A program made the position numbers and the translations under genes. Shown piece by piece: positions 35,992 through 47,216 of a stretch of 64,000 nt of DNA (position 1 is its first letter; every line of letters begins with the position of its first letter). The DNA is taken from the NCBI GenBank assembly GCA_037044905.1, contig JBAOKB010000071.1, positions 434,001 to 498,000 of the forward strand, in the 5' to 3' direction. The notes beneath the pieces were generated by a model. That model was not told the DNA's origin. It did no database searches and saw only the letters and a list, made by a program, of their open reading frames with translations. Source of the stretch: Hortaea werneckii (taxonomy: Eukaryota; Ascomycota; Dothideomycetes; Mycosphaerellales; Teratosphaeriaceae).

Positions 35992-36297
35992 AGGTGTGTA
36001 GGCTGAGTGAAAATGTGATAGGCGTTAATAATATGACAGGTAGGTGAGGGTTCTTGAAAGGAAGCCGAGATTTTTGGATCTTGCTTCATATGAAAGCCGG
36101 GATGCCGAAGCCAGCGCTTTCCATCCGGCAATGTTGGGACTCCGACTGCCCAAAGGACGACGCACTTGCACATGTCAAAGCCGCGCGTGCAAAAATAGAA
36201 AAGGTATCTGAGGATACACTTGCTATGCAAAATACAATATATACAACTTACATCCTCCCTTCAAATTACCTTTCGCCAATTCAAGGAAAATCCTTAC
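35992..36297. other. Intergenic
   Basis: Promoter of the RTA1-like gene and 3' flank of Ede1. Nothing else seen. Confidence 0.55.
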
Positions 36298-39200
36298 TCA
36301 AGTGCTACCAGTAAGGTGATCGATAGCCTGTTAGACACACACTAGTCAGTACTCGCCGTTCGCCGCCCAACTTATCGAACGCTGGCGAAGAAACTTACCT
36401 TATTCATATCATAATCGTACTTCTCCAAAGCATTCAAAGCCTCCTGCCTCGGATATCCCATTCCCGTCAGTCGCTTGAGGAAGGGATCATCATGCTCCGT
36501 ACCCGGCGACAAAGCACCTCCGGAATTCTGCTGGCCGGACGTAGGCGCCGGAGCCTTGACTGTGCTGACCGGCGAGCTCGCCGTGGGAGTCTTTTCGGCC
36601 GTGCCGTTGGTTGCCGGCGCGCCCCAGGGGTCATCGCTTCCGCCGAGGGAGGTGTCGATGTTCTTGCTGTTGTCCAAGCCGGAGAAGATGGCGTCCCAGT
36701 CGTTGGACGAGGTGTTTTGGGCGCTGCTTGACGAACTGTCGAAGGGGCTGCTACTACTGGCAGCAGTCCCAAAGCCGCTGAAGCTGTTGCTGGACTCCAT
36801 CCCTTTGTTAGAGGGATTGGGCGTCTGGTGCGAGCTGGTCATGGTGTTTGTCATCGAAGCCGCGGGCGAGTCGAATGCAGGGTTGAACTCATCGGTTTGG
36901 CTTTGAGAGCCGAACCCGAGTTCTTCGCTCTTATCTGCCTCTTTGGCTTCAGACAGGTCGTCGAAGTCGTCGAAATCATCAAAGGCATTCTTTTGCTGTG
37001 CGGGCGGCTGGGCAGGTGCTGTCTGTGCCGTCTGTTCAGGCGTAGCAGCGTCGGTCACACTGCTCATTGGCCTGCTATTGGCATCATGGAACACATCGGT
37101 CGTCGACGGAGTTTGCGGGGCCAAGCCCTGCTGCTGCGTTTGCTGTAACTCAGCGGCAGGGGCCGGTGAAGTGACTTCTTTCGCTTCCGTGACGGCTTCC
37201 TCAGGCGGCTCACCATCCGGCGGGGGTGGACTTGTCGGGTCCTCTCTCGAGGGCAAGAGGCCTCCATACTGTGGCGGGAAATGGTTCGAGCTACTTCGCT
37301 CTCCACTTCCACCGTGTGCTGCATCATCACTTTGTTCGTATGCCGGAGGCGATGGCTGCTTAGCCGCATTGTCGAACTCGGGCAGACTGCTTGCATTAGA
37401 CGGGACAGACTGCACTCCTGGCCGTTCACCAGCAACACCGGTCGTTCCATCCGGTGCGAGCATCGAGGATGCGCCCGCCGCCCCAGCCCCTACCGCGCCA
37501 ACACCCACCGCTGCAGCTGCGCCTTTGGCTACGGCGCCGTTTGAATCGTCATTGACATCAGCTCCCGACTTTCCATCCTCCGAGTCATCGTCACTGCTGT
37601 CGTCTTCCTCGGGCTCCAGGTTCTGGATGGGTGGAAATTCCGTCGAGAAGCCTCTCGAGTGATTCTGTTGAGGCTGGGCCGAATCACCAGCTTCTGCAAA
37701 CGGGTCGGTTCCTGTATCCTTGTCACTGGGCCCTTCTCCGAACCCAGCAAATGCAGAATCAAAGTCGTCCTTGCTACTTTGACCTGTTGCTTGTGTTGAG
37801 ATGGGCTGGGCCCCGTCTTCACCTGGGAATGCTCCTGGAACATTGTCGGGCGCGGGAGTGGGTTCTCTTTCCGTACCGAACGCCCCAGGCATCGGTCCTT
37901 GCTCGCCTGGCGTTTCTGCACCGCCAGCGCGGCTCTCCGGCGGCATCGCTGCTGTGCTGGCTACCTCAGTATCCTCCCTCGTCCTATCAGTCAAGGCAGT
38001 AATCGGTAGCTGGCCTGGAGTGAATTGCCTCTCGGTCGGCGGTGGCGGCGGGATCTGCTCGCCCTGGTTGGGCCCGTCCCTCATCTGTTCGCCAGGTGGA
38101 GGCGTGGCAGAGGGGGTTGGCTCCCCAACTGAGCTAGCTGACTGTCCAGCTGCAGACGATGGCGGAATTGATCTGCCGATGAAACTTGTGGCAGGCGGCG
38201 TGCCTGTCCGACTTCCCGCCTGTCCCGTGGGGGCGAAGGCTGCCGAAGGGCCAAAGAGCGCATCGAAAGCACTTGGGTTTGGTCCTCCTGCTGAAGCATT
38301 GGAGCCACCAGTAGGCTGCGGACTGAGCCCTCTGTCCATTGACCCATCGGTGCCGGGCGCCTTGCGGAAGAAGGGATTGGTTGAGCTCATTCCACCACTG
38401 CTGGGACTGGCCACGCCACTTCCAGGGGCAGGTGGTGGACTCGTAGTTTCGTCACGGCCTTTCGTGGCCTCATACGTACCGAATGCCGCCGCGCCAAGTC
38501 CAGCAGCTACGCCGCCACCAATCGCTGCGTCACGGCCGAAGTGGCTACCTTCTTCAGCGGCAGGTGGGCTGCGTGCTCTCTCCTCAGCCTCTTTTGTCAA
38601 GCCGTCTCTCTCACCAGTAAGCCGATCCCGTTCACCTTCATTAGTGGCCAGTTGCTTCTTGTTGATGCTGACCATGCCTCTCTGCTGACGAGCATCCATC
38701 TTCATCTTTTCGATCTCGGGTTTCAGCCTCCCCACTTCAGCATTGACGGCACTGATACGCTGTTTCAGGTTTGCATTCTCTGCCTGATCCGTCTGAAGTT
38801 GCTGCGCAATGGAAGCATGCTGGGTTGATAGATCCTGGTAGGTCCCTTCGAGCATTGCGAGCTCTTGGCTCAGCTTCTTGGTGCTTTCACGGGAAGAGAC
38901 GAGCTGAGTTTCCAGCTCTTTCACTGTGCGCACCTCAGTCTCATATTGAGCCCGGAACTGTTGCAGACGTTGCTCAAGGTCTTGCTTTTGTTTCTGCGTT
39001 GCGCTTAAATCGGCTTGTGAGGTTGCTTTCTTTTGTTGCGTGCTCTCCATCTGGTTCCTCAAATTTCCGATCTGAGATGACATGTTCGCCAGCTCCATGG
39101 TCTCATTGGTCATTTTGCTGCTCTCCTCGCCCTGTGCCTCAGAGTCTCCTAACAGGTCGTCGTTTGCCGTGCTTGCCTGTTGCAGGTGAGAGGGCTGAGG

Positions 39201-40893
39201 CTGCGGGAATGCTCCACGGGGCTGACCCTGAGCGCCTTGGCTGGATGTTGCTGAGCCGCCGGTGTTTTGCTGCGCCAGGCTGGCACCGAAGGCCGATGTA
39301 GGGGTGAACGGCTTGAACATGGTTGACTGGCCACCAGGCTGCTGCTGAGGGGACTGCAGGTTCCTCGGACTACTTGGACTTGCTGGTGCACTGCCCGCGA
39401 AAGGATCCCTGGAAACACCAGTACCTGTCTCCTGGGGCTGAAGAGGAGGCTGAAAAGGTTGTGCAGGCTGCGCTTGCTGAGGCTGAGGTGGCGAAGGCTC
39501 GTCCAGGCCGAAAAGGTCCTCTGTTGCGCTTTGGGCAAGTTGCTCTGGTTTGCGGCATTGTCGAATGTTGGCGCGGTGCTCTGCTGACTTTGCTGCTGCT
39601 GGCGCATGCTAGGCGGTACCAACGCCGGCGGTAGAAAGGCAGGCAAAGGCGGTGGGTTCGTCGACCTTTGTTGGCGAATGAGGTACATAGCCACAGCAAA
39701 TTCGTCCCGGTTGAGTTGACCCTCGGAGTTGATGTCCGCAAGATCCCAGATCGAAGCCAGGGTGTCTTCTGGAAGGCGAGAATCGGAAAAGAAGCGGACA
39801 GCCTGCTCGCCATTGATGATGCCAGTGTTCTGAGTATCGATAGTGGCGAAGAACTGATCGTACTTGGTCTTCTCTTGCGGTGTGACGAGCCACGGCACGC
39901 CGCCTCCAGTCGATTGAGCCGCCATTGGCTGAGGTGCAGCTTGTGGTGGCGGAGTGCCATATCCGGGCGCTCTGGTCATAGGGCTCTGCGTCCGTGGCGG
40001 TGCACCCGCAGAGCCGCCAGTAAACTGAGGTGGTATGGCCTGTGGAGGTCCACCCGGCCTACCAGGCGGAGCAGCCGGTGCGCCTCTTCTTGACGCTGCC
40101 TCGTACAGACCTGGAGGCAAAGCTGAAGGCAGAGCCGTCATCGCGCGCATTTTCATACTCGTGAGCAAGTGCATGGCAATGATAAACTCGGTCTGGTCCA
40201 GCGCGCCCCTTTGCTCCCTATCACACAACATCCATATCCGGCCGAGCGTCTCGTTGGGCAGGCCAGCCCGCTCAAAAATGGACTTCGCAGTCCCTCCATC
40301 CAGCAGACCATTCTGTGCGCCTGACCGTTCGAAGAGGCCTGAGTACTGTTGCACCTTCCCTGCGTCTAATGGCGGCACCCTGATCGGCCCCTGTCCGCTC
40401 CCCTGCGCTTGCAGAGGTTGCGCGGCCGGAAACCCTGCGCCGGCGGGGCTTGGTCCTGCTCCAGCATTCTGTCCGCCGGGCGCTGGACCACCTGGGACGG
40501 TGATACCGTCAAATTTGGGAATCGATGCAGGCCTGAAAGCCAGCTCCGCGCTCACCTCCCTACCAGGCTGCTGCTGCACGTGTCCGATCAATCTCAGGAC
40601 CATGCAAAAGCCCGCCTTGGTCAGAAGTCCTCTGTTCTCGGTATCGGCAATCTGCCATATTTCACCCAAGGTCTGGGGTGGGATGTGGGTGCGTTCGAAG
40701 AAGGAGACGGCACGCTCGCCGGTCAGCACGCCGAGATTATCGGTGTCGGCTTGGGCGAAGAGGTAGGAGAAAGCGCGCTTTTCTTCGGGGGTAAGGTTCA
40801 AGAGGGGTTGGTCTATGTATCAATCAGCATCCGTGAGGGACATGGCTGTGACAAGGTGGTGGCCCTACTCATGTCATTGCTAGGGTCTGACAT
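36298..40893 (-). CDS. EDE1: Ede1, EH-domain and UBA scaffold of early endocytosis
   Basis: Ede1 (Eps15-like) nucleates endocytic sites by binding NPF-containing adaptors and ubiquitin. Three EH domains are visible (LTPEEKRAFSYLFAQADTDN, near 150-240 with FERSGAQNGLLDGG, and near 310-390 with KTKYDQFFATIDTQNTG). A long coiled coil (about 500-680), low-complexity Pro/Ser-rich linkers and a C-terminal UBA domain (LKRLTGMGYPRQEALNALEK) follow. The first exon is 25 nt (40869-40893, MSDPSNDM), then a 56-nt intron (40813-40868, unusual donor GTAGGG). The last intron is 36328-36398 (GTAAGT...ACAG), giving the end AIDHLTGST. One missing A in the run at 39530-39532 breaks the frame before ATEDLFGLDEPSPP. 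About 1,490 residues, a little longer than yeast Ede1. Confidence 0.93.
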
Positions 40894-41209
40894 GGTTGCG
40901 CTCAGCGACAGGAGCCAGCTTGAGCTGGCGCGTAGAAACAATGCTCTCAGCGGTCAGTCTACAGCAAGTGATGCTATCGACTCGTGACAGATTGGCAAGG
41001 ATAAATTGGAAGGTAATAGTACAATGGCATATGCCTCATCCGGTGTCAATCAGTCCGACCAACCTCTCCTCCTCCATCATGTTGGCAGTTGGCAGCAATG
41101 TGAGGTCCGTGGTCCCTGCGTTTCCGAGCTCTGACCACATGACGCGAACGTGCACTTCCGGGTCCCGATCTCCAGCTTCCACTGCACCTCCGTAGTATGT
41201 CTGGATTCA
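40894..41209. other. Intergenic
   Basis: Short gap upstream of Ede1. Nothing recognised. Confidence 0.55.
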
Positions 41210-42166
41210 CTACCACAAGTTCGCTGGCCCATCTGCAACATGAATTCCCATGCATGGCCTCACGTAGGCATTGCGCTTCCGTTCTTCAATACGAGCCGTC
41301 GGGTCAAACACCACTATTTGATCAATCACTTTTCCCGGCAAAATCTCCGCATGATCTGCCAGTAGCCATCCGGTCCCACTTCCATTTGGACTACCCAGCA
41401 ACCGCTTGCCTCGCTCTTCACTGATCTCAAAGCTTCTCCCGGGCCATGGCCCTAAAGGTTCTTCCTCCTCGAGCACGCCGAAAATGATCTCTCTGGTTTC
41501 CATATTGGATATATTTACATGGAAGACCCATTCAAGCCCTGCCGGATCCACATTGGCTTGACGACAGTGCTCTTGCCAAAGTAAGAAAGTAACATCACTC
41601 CATCTCTTCAAGACCGGTGCCGACCACGGCCATGCGCAGTTCCGTCGCTTGAAGTCCGCGATCGCAGTGTCGGGACTCCGTATCCAGCTCACTGCAATGA
41701 CACCGCTTGCGACGTTGAACGCCTGCGTGTATGCTGCGCCTGTAGCCTTGCTGTCTTCTGCATTCCTAAAATGGCCCCAGTTCACCTTCACGTTAGATGA
41801 ATTGTCTTTGCTGATCTGCAGAGCTTCATAAGTGGCGCGTAACGGCCCCAGGTTGAAGCTGGTATCTCCAGGATCCGCGCGCCAGCCCCATCTCTCTAAG
41901 TCAGCGTAGCACCATCGTCGAGGATGGGGTGTCCCGCCAGACCTCCAGGCGTAGATGAGTGCCTCAGCCTTTTCAACGAACGGATCTGTATATCGGAAAA
42001 TGCGTTGCTTAGATTCAGTGGCGTTGGCATCTTCGAAACGAAGCAAGAGGCTCGAATCGCCGTGCAGACGTGCCTGGTGACGGAACTTGGCCGATAAAGC
42101 TTTGATAAACGACATGAGTATCGAAAATCCTGCCAGTAGCATGCGTAGCTTGGTGAAAAATGGCAT
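41210..42166 (-). CDS. Unrecognised membrane-anchored protein
   Basis: I do not recognise this protein. ATG at 42166 gives about 318 residues, beginning with a hydrophobic signal-anchor-like stretch (MPFFTKLRMLLAGFSILMSF). A Trp-rich, mostly soluble domain follows (RRWCYADLERWGWRADPG, KVNWGHFRNAEDSKATGAA, VSWIRSPDTAIADFKRRNC). The frame stays open a few codons upstream only through a GTG at 42175, so 42166 is the first ATG. A different frame (42282 to about 41900) overlaps the 5' part, so a short upstream exon is conceivable. Codon use and length support a real gene, probably lineage-restricted. No function is inferred. Confidence 0.55.
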   Translation of the reverse strand: MPFFTKLRMLLAGFSILMSFIKALSAKFRHQARLHGDSSLLLRFEDANATESKQRIFRYTDPFVEKAEALIYAWRSGGTPHPRRWCYADLERWGWRADPGDTSFNLGPLRATYEALQISKDNSSNVKVNWGHFRNAEDSKATGAAYTQAFNVASGVIAVSWIRSPDTAIADFKRRNCAWPWSAPVLKRWSDVTFLLWQEHCRQANVDPAGLEWVFHVNISNMETREIIFGVLEEEEPLGPWPGRSFEISEERGKRLLGSPNGSGTGWLLADHAEILPGKVIDQIVVFDPTARIEERKRNAYVRPCMGIHVADGPANLW

Positions 42167-43068
42167 CCACTGCACGATGGTGAATAACGACTTGTCCGCC
42201 TTCCGATTAAATTTCCAAGATGCAGTTTGAATTCCTTTGTGGACAGAGAAGAACTGAGCAGTTCACGAGCCCATGGCGGCATTTTGACGCATGTGCCTCG
42301 AAGGACAAGAGATCACACTTCACACGAACGAGCTCTTCTTCGACTGACAACACAAGAGGCCTGAAACATAGCCTTATGTACTAAGAAGCATTTACAGCAG
42401 TAGGCTTTAGCCTCAACAAAAAATTGGTGACGCATAGATCACTCGCATGTGATAACGAGCTGCAACACCCGATTCATGATCTTCAGATGGGTTTGTCGAT
42501 GTGCATGGAAGCATGCCTTAGTCCGCTGGCCTATGGCAATATAGTTCCGAACAAGGCCGAAGTGATAGTTATGCTGCAATTATGCAAATGTCTTTGAGCT
42601 TTTGCGAGTGCGGTGTTGCGTGCTTAAAAATACATGGCGCATTGTAATAGTACATGAAGGTAAGCACAATCTTGTAGATTCCATTGCCAGAGAAGAGTGG
42701 TCTTGCCGCCGGACGCTTCGACGGTATTAATGTCCGCAGTCCCCTACAATGGCTGAGCGCCGTCAACGACAGTATTATTCTCGGTCTCGGTTTTGGTGCC
42801 AGATCCTCAGCGCTGTCAGAGTCCGACTTGTGAGGTTGCCGTTCATTCTTCAGCAGGGTGGAGGGGTGTGTTCCGTGCCTTGTAGCGCGCGTGCCCAATG
42901 GATCCTAGGCGGCCATCTTTCTGCTGCTATCTCCAGACTTTTTTTCCATGCAACAGCACTTGGGCCTTCATGACGGAATCGCTTGCTCGCAGGAGATGCA
43001 TTGTCAAGCAGCAAAGGCAGGGTCGGGATTGATGACTTCCAGTGTCGCATCAACGTGTCCGCAGAGCC
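42167..43068. other. Intergenic
   Basis: 900 bp with no credible gene; upstream of the unrecognised membrane-anchored gene and downstream of Pet100. Confidence 0.55.
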
Positions 43069-43526
43069 TCATCTCAGCCAACTCAGCCACCCCTTCCCAC
43101 TCTCTCTCGTCATCGCAGCCTTCTCCGGCTCCTCCACCTTCACAGTATCCAAAATGTCCGGACGTGGATTTCTTGCATCTTCCACTCTATGCTCCGTGTG
43201 CTCCGTATTAACACCTTCGCTCTGCAAAGCCAGGCGCTTGGCTCTGTTCTGTAACGTCTCTGCTTTAATCTCTCGAGCTCTTCTTGGATGTCTTCTTTCT
43301 CGAAGGGGATCGTATGGGTCTGGCCTTCCTTGGGCCAGAAGTCGGGTACGGAGAAGCGCGAATCGAGGTTGGTGCCGAAGTAGTACATGACGCCGATAGG
43401 GAACATGATATACATGCCGAACTAATTGCGCGGTTACTAACCGGAGCAGGAGGAAGAAAGTGAATGAGAACGAACCTTGAAGACCTCAAGATTGCCACCT
43501 CTAAGGCGGCGTAGGATGGTCGACAT
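43069..43526 (-). CDS. PET100: Pet100, cytochrome c oxidase assembly factor
   Basis: Pet100 is an inner-membrane chaperone for a COX subassembly containing Cox7, Cox8 and Cox9. Exon 1 (43476-43526) codes MSTILRRLRGGNLEVFK; a 54-nt intron (43422-43475, donor GTTCGT, acceptor ATTAG) leads into FGMYIMFPIGVMYYFGTN, the conserved single membrane segment. VPDFWPKEGQTHTIPFEKED and a helical ELERLKQRRLQNRAKRLAL region follow. One base is missing at about 43254-43256 (CGTTAC); beyond it the frame ends GKGWLSWLR at 43069. Without this the frame would end at about 43140 with an unrelated tail. About 134 residues, typical of fungi. Confidence 0.88.
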
Positions 43527-43953
43527 GCTGACTACTGTAGCTGAAAGCGCAAGGAACTAATGTAGTATAACACAATGAAGAATCTACCTTAATTGCGAAG
43601 GACGACTGTATGATTTAATGCGAGACTTGAATGGCGAAGTCCGATTACTGCTAGAAGTCTTACGCTAGGGCCACATGCGTAGGCTGAGATCGTGCATCTG
43701 CAGGGTTCGGGTGTGGCCGAAGATCACATCCAACTGCCTCGGTTCAACCCCACACAGCAGCTGTAGGAACGACTTCACCATCTCCCAAGTAAATTATCCC
43801 GAGGATATCTATTGTTGTTTCGCCATCAAGTAAGCTGTAGTTACAACCTTCCTTTCTTCTGTATCTCAATACACTGCTTGAACGGCCGTGTGAGCATTCC
43901 TTCAGCCTATCGTTCAAATAAAACATTCAGCAACACAACATACACCGCAGACA
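43527..43953. other. Intergenic, divergent promoters
   Basis: 427 bp between Pet100 and the enoyl-CoA isomerase. No credible gene. A weak GGTTCAACCCC near 43741 is discussed under rejected items. Confidence 0.55.
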
Positions 43954-44843
43954 ATGGCGACCAACCCAAGCCCTGAAGAGGCCATCCTCTTTGAGACCCG
44001 TGGCAAGGTTGCCATTATCACGCTCAATGTTCCCAACAAGCTCAATGCTATGACCCAGGATTACTATTTCCGCATCTCACAACTCCTCCGACAGATCGCC
44101 AAAGATGACAACATCTACATCACCGTCTTGACAGGGAAGGGGAGGTTCTTCAGCGCGTAGGTCACAGATCTGGATCCAATTTAACGTTGAAGTTTCTGAA
44201 GACTGACCCTTCGAACAGAGGCGCAGACGTGAGCATCTCCCGGGCCAGCGCACCCGGCCAGGATCCGTACAAGCAGTGGTTGGCCTCCTTTGCCGCCAAC
44301 AACCTTAACACCACTCAGGCCTTCTACACGCACCCCAAGATCCTGGTAGCTGCTCTCAATGGTCCAGCCGTCGGGCTCTCCGCCGCTCTTCTCGGTTTCG
44401 CGGACTTCGTCTACGCCGCACCACACACCTTCCTACTAACCCCCTTCAGCTCCCTGGGCTTGGTCGCCGAAGGTCTTGCGTCCCGCAGCTTTGTTCGCAG
44501 ACTGGGAATCGCCAAAGCCAATGAAGCTTTGATCATGAGCAAGCGTATCACTTGCGATGAGCTCGTGCAATGCGGCTTCGTGAACAAAGTCTTCCAGACG
44601 CAGCCCCAGGAGTCAGACAAGTTCCTGGATATGGTGCTCCAGGAGGTAAAGGAGCGTCTAGGTGATCACCTGGTCCCAGACAGCATGACGAAGATCAAGG
44701 CATTGATCCAGAAGCCTGAAAGGGAGTTGTTGGATGCGCAGGGTGTCGCCGAGGTGTTCGGTGGGTTGGAGAGGTTCATGGCAGGTATTCCGCAGGAGGA
44801 ATTCAGGAAAATTGCTAGTGGTGAGAAGAAGCATAAACTGTAG
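43954..44843 (+). CDS. Peroxisomal delta3,delta2-enoyl-CoA isomerase-like protein
   Basis: Crotonase-fold enzyme of the Eci1/Dci1 type, shifting double bonds during beta-oxidation of unsaturated fatty acids. Exon 1 (43954-44156) has VAIITLNVPNKLNAMT; the 62-nt intron (44157-44218, GTAGGT...ACAG) joins ...FFSA to GADVS. The oxyanion-hole region is AALNGPAVGLSAALLGFADF, and the catalytic-acid region FSSLGLVAEGLASRSF follows. The C-terminus HKL is a PTS1-like signal (yeast Eci1 ends in HRL), pointing to peroxisomal import. About 275 residues and no frame break. The stop is followed within 5 bp by the repeat block at 44847. Confidence 0.88.
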
Positions 44844-44846
44844 ATT

Positions 44847-45315
44847 TGGTATGAAGTGTTCTCTCCACGGACAGTTGGACTATCAATTGCGAGTTAACTA
44901 TACGGTTGGTTGGCACTGACGATTGGAGTACGGATAATTGATTGCGAGTTGACCATACGGTAGGATGGCACTAACAATTCGAGTAGGGGGATAAATGAAC
45001 CATTAATTGCGAGTTGACCATACGGTAGGTTGGCACTAACGATTCGATTAGGGGAGCCAATTGATCTCCCTACGGATAATTGAACCATCAATTGCCAGTT
45101 GACCATACGGTAGGATGGCACTAACAACGATTCGAGTACGGGATTGCTATGAAGTGTTCTCCCCACGGAAAATTGAACCATCAATTGCCAGTTGACCATA
45201 CGGTAGGTTGACACTAACGATTCGAGTACGAGATGAATTTTTCTCCCTACGGATAATTGAACCATCAATTGCGAGTTGACCATACGGTAGGTTGGCACTG
45301 ACGATTGGAGGAAGG
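44847..45315. repeat. Imperfect minisatellite, six copies
   Basis: Six copies of a core beginning AATTGCGAGTTGACCATACG and running on through GGTAGGTTGGCACTAACGATTCGAGTACG-like sequence (shown here only in part). Cores start near 44885, 44940, 45005, 45090, 45183 and 45267, so spacing grows from 55 to 65, 85, 93 and 84 bp. A longer unit with TATGAAGTGTTCTC-CCACGGA occurs at about 44850 and 45149. It lies directly between the isomerase stop and the BTB gene. Read on the minus strand, each unit codes a repeated SANLPYGQLAI-like peptide, but no gene is evident. Confidence 0.85.
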
Positions 45316-45334
45316 AGAGTGCCGGCGAAGCGTC

Positions 45335-45436
45335 GTGGGTTGCTCTTTCCATTTGTTCGCTCTTGCCTGATTGGCAAACCGGTGAGGTGTTGTGGGGTGC
45401 TCCTTCCGTTTGTTCGCTCTTGCCTGATTTGCAATC
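45335..45436 (+). repeat. Direct repeat pair, 57 bp apart
   Basis: Two ~45-bp copies (45335-45379 and 45392-45436) sharing an exact TTTGTTCGCTCTTGCCTGATT core and differing at six or so positions. They follow the minisatellite and precede the BTB gene by about 130 bp, so they may belong to its promoter. Confidence 0.8.
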
Positions 45437-45568
45437 CCCCTCAGGCCACCACCACCTTCAAGTTGCAACTGTCACTCTCGACTCTTTCTTCCACGCACGC
45501 ACACGCTGTTGACCGTGCACCACCACACCGCTCACACACCACATTTCCTTGGACTGTATACTAACACG

Positions 45569-46803
45569 ATGGCATCATTAACTAACAAAAATGATGCAGG
45601 TGTCAAAATCGCCTTCAAGTGCGAGGGGTGTGTCCTCGACGTCGATGTCGCTGCGGTGTGTGCGAAATCCGACATGATCAAAGCGATCAAAGCGATGGTG
45701 GATGCAGCATTGACGGTGAGAGAATCACATACATTTGACGCTTCTGACACTAATCAAGGTCTCTGCAGGATTCTAGCAATGCCCGCATCATCATCACGGA
45801 TCACGCGCACACGCTCCTGCTCATGCTCGAGTACATCTATCTCGGCCACTACAACGTGCGTGACACCCTTGAGCTGCCTACGGGACTAGTCTACGGCAAA
45901 GATCATCCAGCCATTTCCCACATTCGGGTTCACGCATTCGGCAAGAAGTACAAGGTGTCTGGCCTGGCTGCTTTGGCGCTTGAGAAGCTCCGCTGCTCGG
46001 AGAGCTACATCGCCGCTGAGGATTTCGTGGACGTCCTGCGTGTAGCTTACCAGTACAGCGCAGAAGAGACTGACGATGTCCGCACTGAACTTTTTGCTGT
46101 GGCACTAGCGAAGATGGAGGACCTAGCCGCAAGCCAAGTGATTTTGACGCAGCTGGCTGAGTTTGAGGAGCTACGTGATTTTGCAGCTCAGCTTCTTCCC
46201 CATATGTTCAAATTCGCGGCAGCTCGCTACTCCAAAAGCGAAATTCGCGGCAGTGCGTCTGTTGGCGACAGAGGCGATGGCAGACATTCACATCGGAAAG
46301 TTCTGTGCCATGCGTGAGAAATACGAAGGGGAGCTAATCAAGGGCGAGAAGCTTGAAAAGCTGTTGATGGAGCGGTCCAAACAGCTGGAAGTTGCAACGG
46401 CGAAAATCGCCGAGTTGGAATCAGCGTCTTCCCAGGATCCAGCACAGAGCCGAGGCAAGCGAGACTGGGATGTTGTGGTTACAAAAGTTGCTCAAGGCTA
46501 CAGCAGTGCTCAGACACACCTTGATGGCTACAAAACTATCAAACGCAATTTTATGGTAGTGAAGCCAAGATACAAAGGCTCAACTTGCAAATCAGTGGTG
46601 GTGAAGGCGAAATACAAAACCTCAATCGCATGTTCGTGGTTGTGAAGGCGTACATAGGTAGCAGCCAGCCTTGTACAGGAGCGCGAAGAAGCTCTCATGT
46701 TGAAGCAACAAGCAAGCCAGTAGGAAAGCTGCGCAATGCTCAAGGGAAGTTGCACAAGGATGCGGTGGATGCGGCGGATGCGGCGAACGCCTCATTTGTA
46801 TGA
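45569..46803 (+). CDS. BTB/POZ-domain protein with repeated C-terminus
   Basis: The ATG is at 45569; a 53-nt intron (45716-45768, GTGAGA...GCAG) joins ...VDAALT to DSSNARIIITDHAHTLLLML. The BTB fold follows (MLEYIYLGHYNVRDTL, HAFGKKYKVSGLAALALEKL), then a BACK-like helical stretch and a coiled coil (EKLEKLLMERSKQLEVATAK). BTB proteins of this fungal type are presumed Cul3 adaptors or dimeric scaffolds; the partner is unknown. A 31-bp insertion bounded by 13-bp direct repeats (46210-46253) shifts the frame: without it FKFAAVRLLATEAMADIHIG reads through. A second break near 46629 (-1) leads from the repeat region (see 46555) to FVVVKAYIGSSQPC and the stop at 46801-46803. If it is not a true indel, the protein stops at 46645. 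Confidence 0.75.
46555..46660 (+). repeat. Three 42-bp coding repeats
   Basis: Copies start near 46555, 46597 and 46638 (GGTGGTGAAGGCGAAATACA-like). Spacing is 42 then 41 bp, which independently suggests one lost base between the second and third. They code a 14-residue repeat of the type VVVKAKYKTSIA. A weaker fourth copy may lie just upstream near 46515-46550. Confidence 0.65.
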
Positions 46804-47216
46804 AAGGGTGTCCTTGACCTCGTGGAGGGAGTTGATCACTGCCGTCATTGTGGAGAGCCGCAAACTGGTCGATGGAGTGGGATGGAAGCGATCGCGCGGG
46901 TCCGACTGGGTTGACATTCAGGTGTGGCAATTGCACCACCCGGCACTGGTAGCATCTACGAATTGCGGCTGGCATGACAAGGGAATAGAGTGTGAAAGCA
47001 CTCAGGCCCATGGATTGAGCGAAGGTACTGCTTACAGGACGGCGGGAAGAGGGTAGGGACCAAGGATATACGTCCGGATAGATGGGTGATATGTTGGTGT
47101 ATGGTCACGCTGGTAAAGTAGTCAGAAATCTCGCGGAAGGCTTCATCCGCAAAGTCGTGGTACCAAATGCAAGATCTTCGCGAGTATATCCCAGTGTCTG
47201 CGCCATCGTCTTTCCC
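46804..47216. other. Intergenic
   Basis: Upstream region of the methyltransferase gene. The frame of that gene is open to 47082, but the conserved start is at 47217. Nothing else seen. Confidence 0.55.

Noticed and set aside
37801..38688. 295-residue plus-strand open frame
   Set aside because: Antisense to low-complexity Pro/Ser/Gly DNA of Ede1.
43730..43760. tRNA-like B box (GGTTCAACCCC)
   Set aside because: No matching A box or cloverleaf could be drawn around it.
44847..45436. CRISPR-like array
   Set aside because: Repeats are long, imperfect and irregularly spaced, and the host is a eukaryote; this is a minisatellite.
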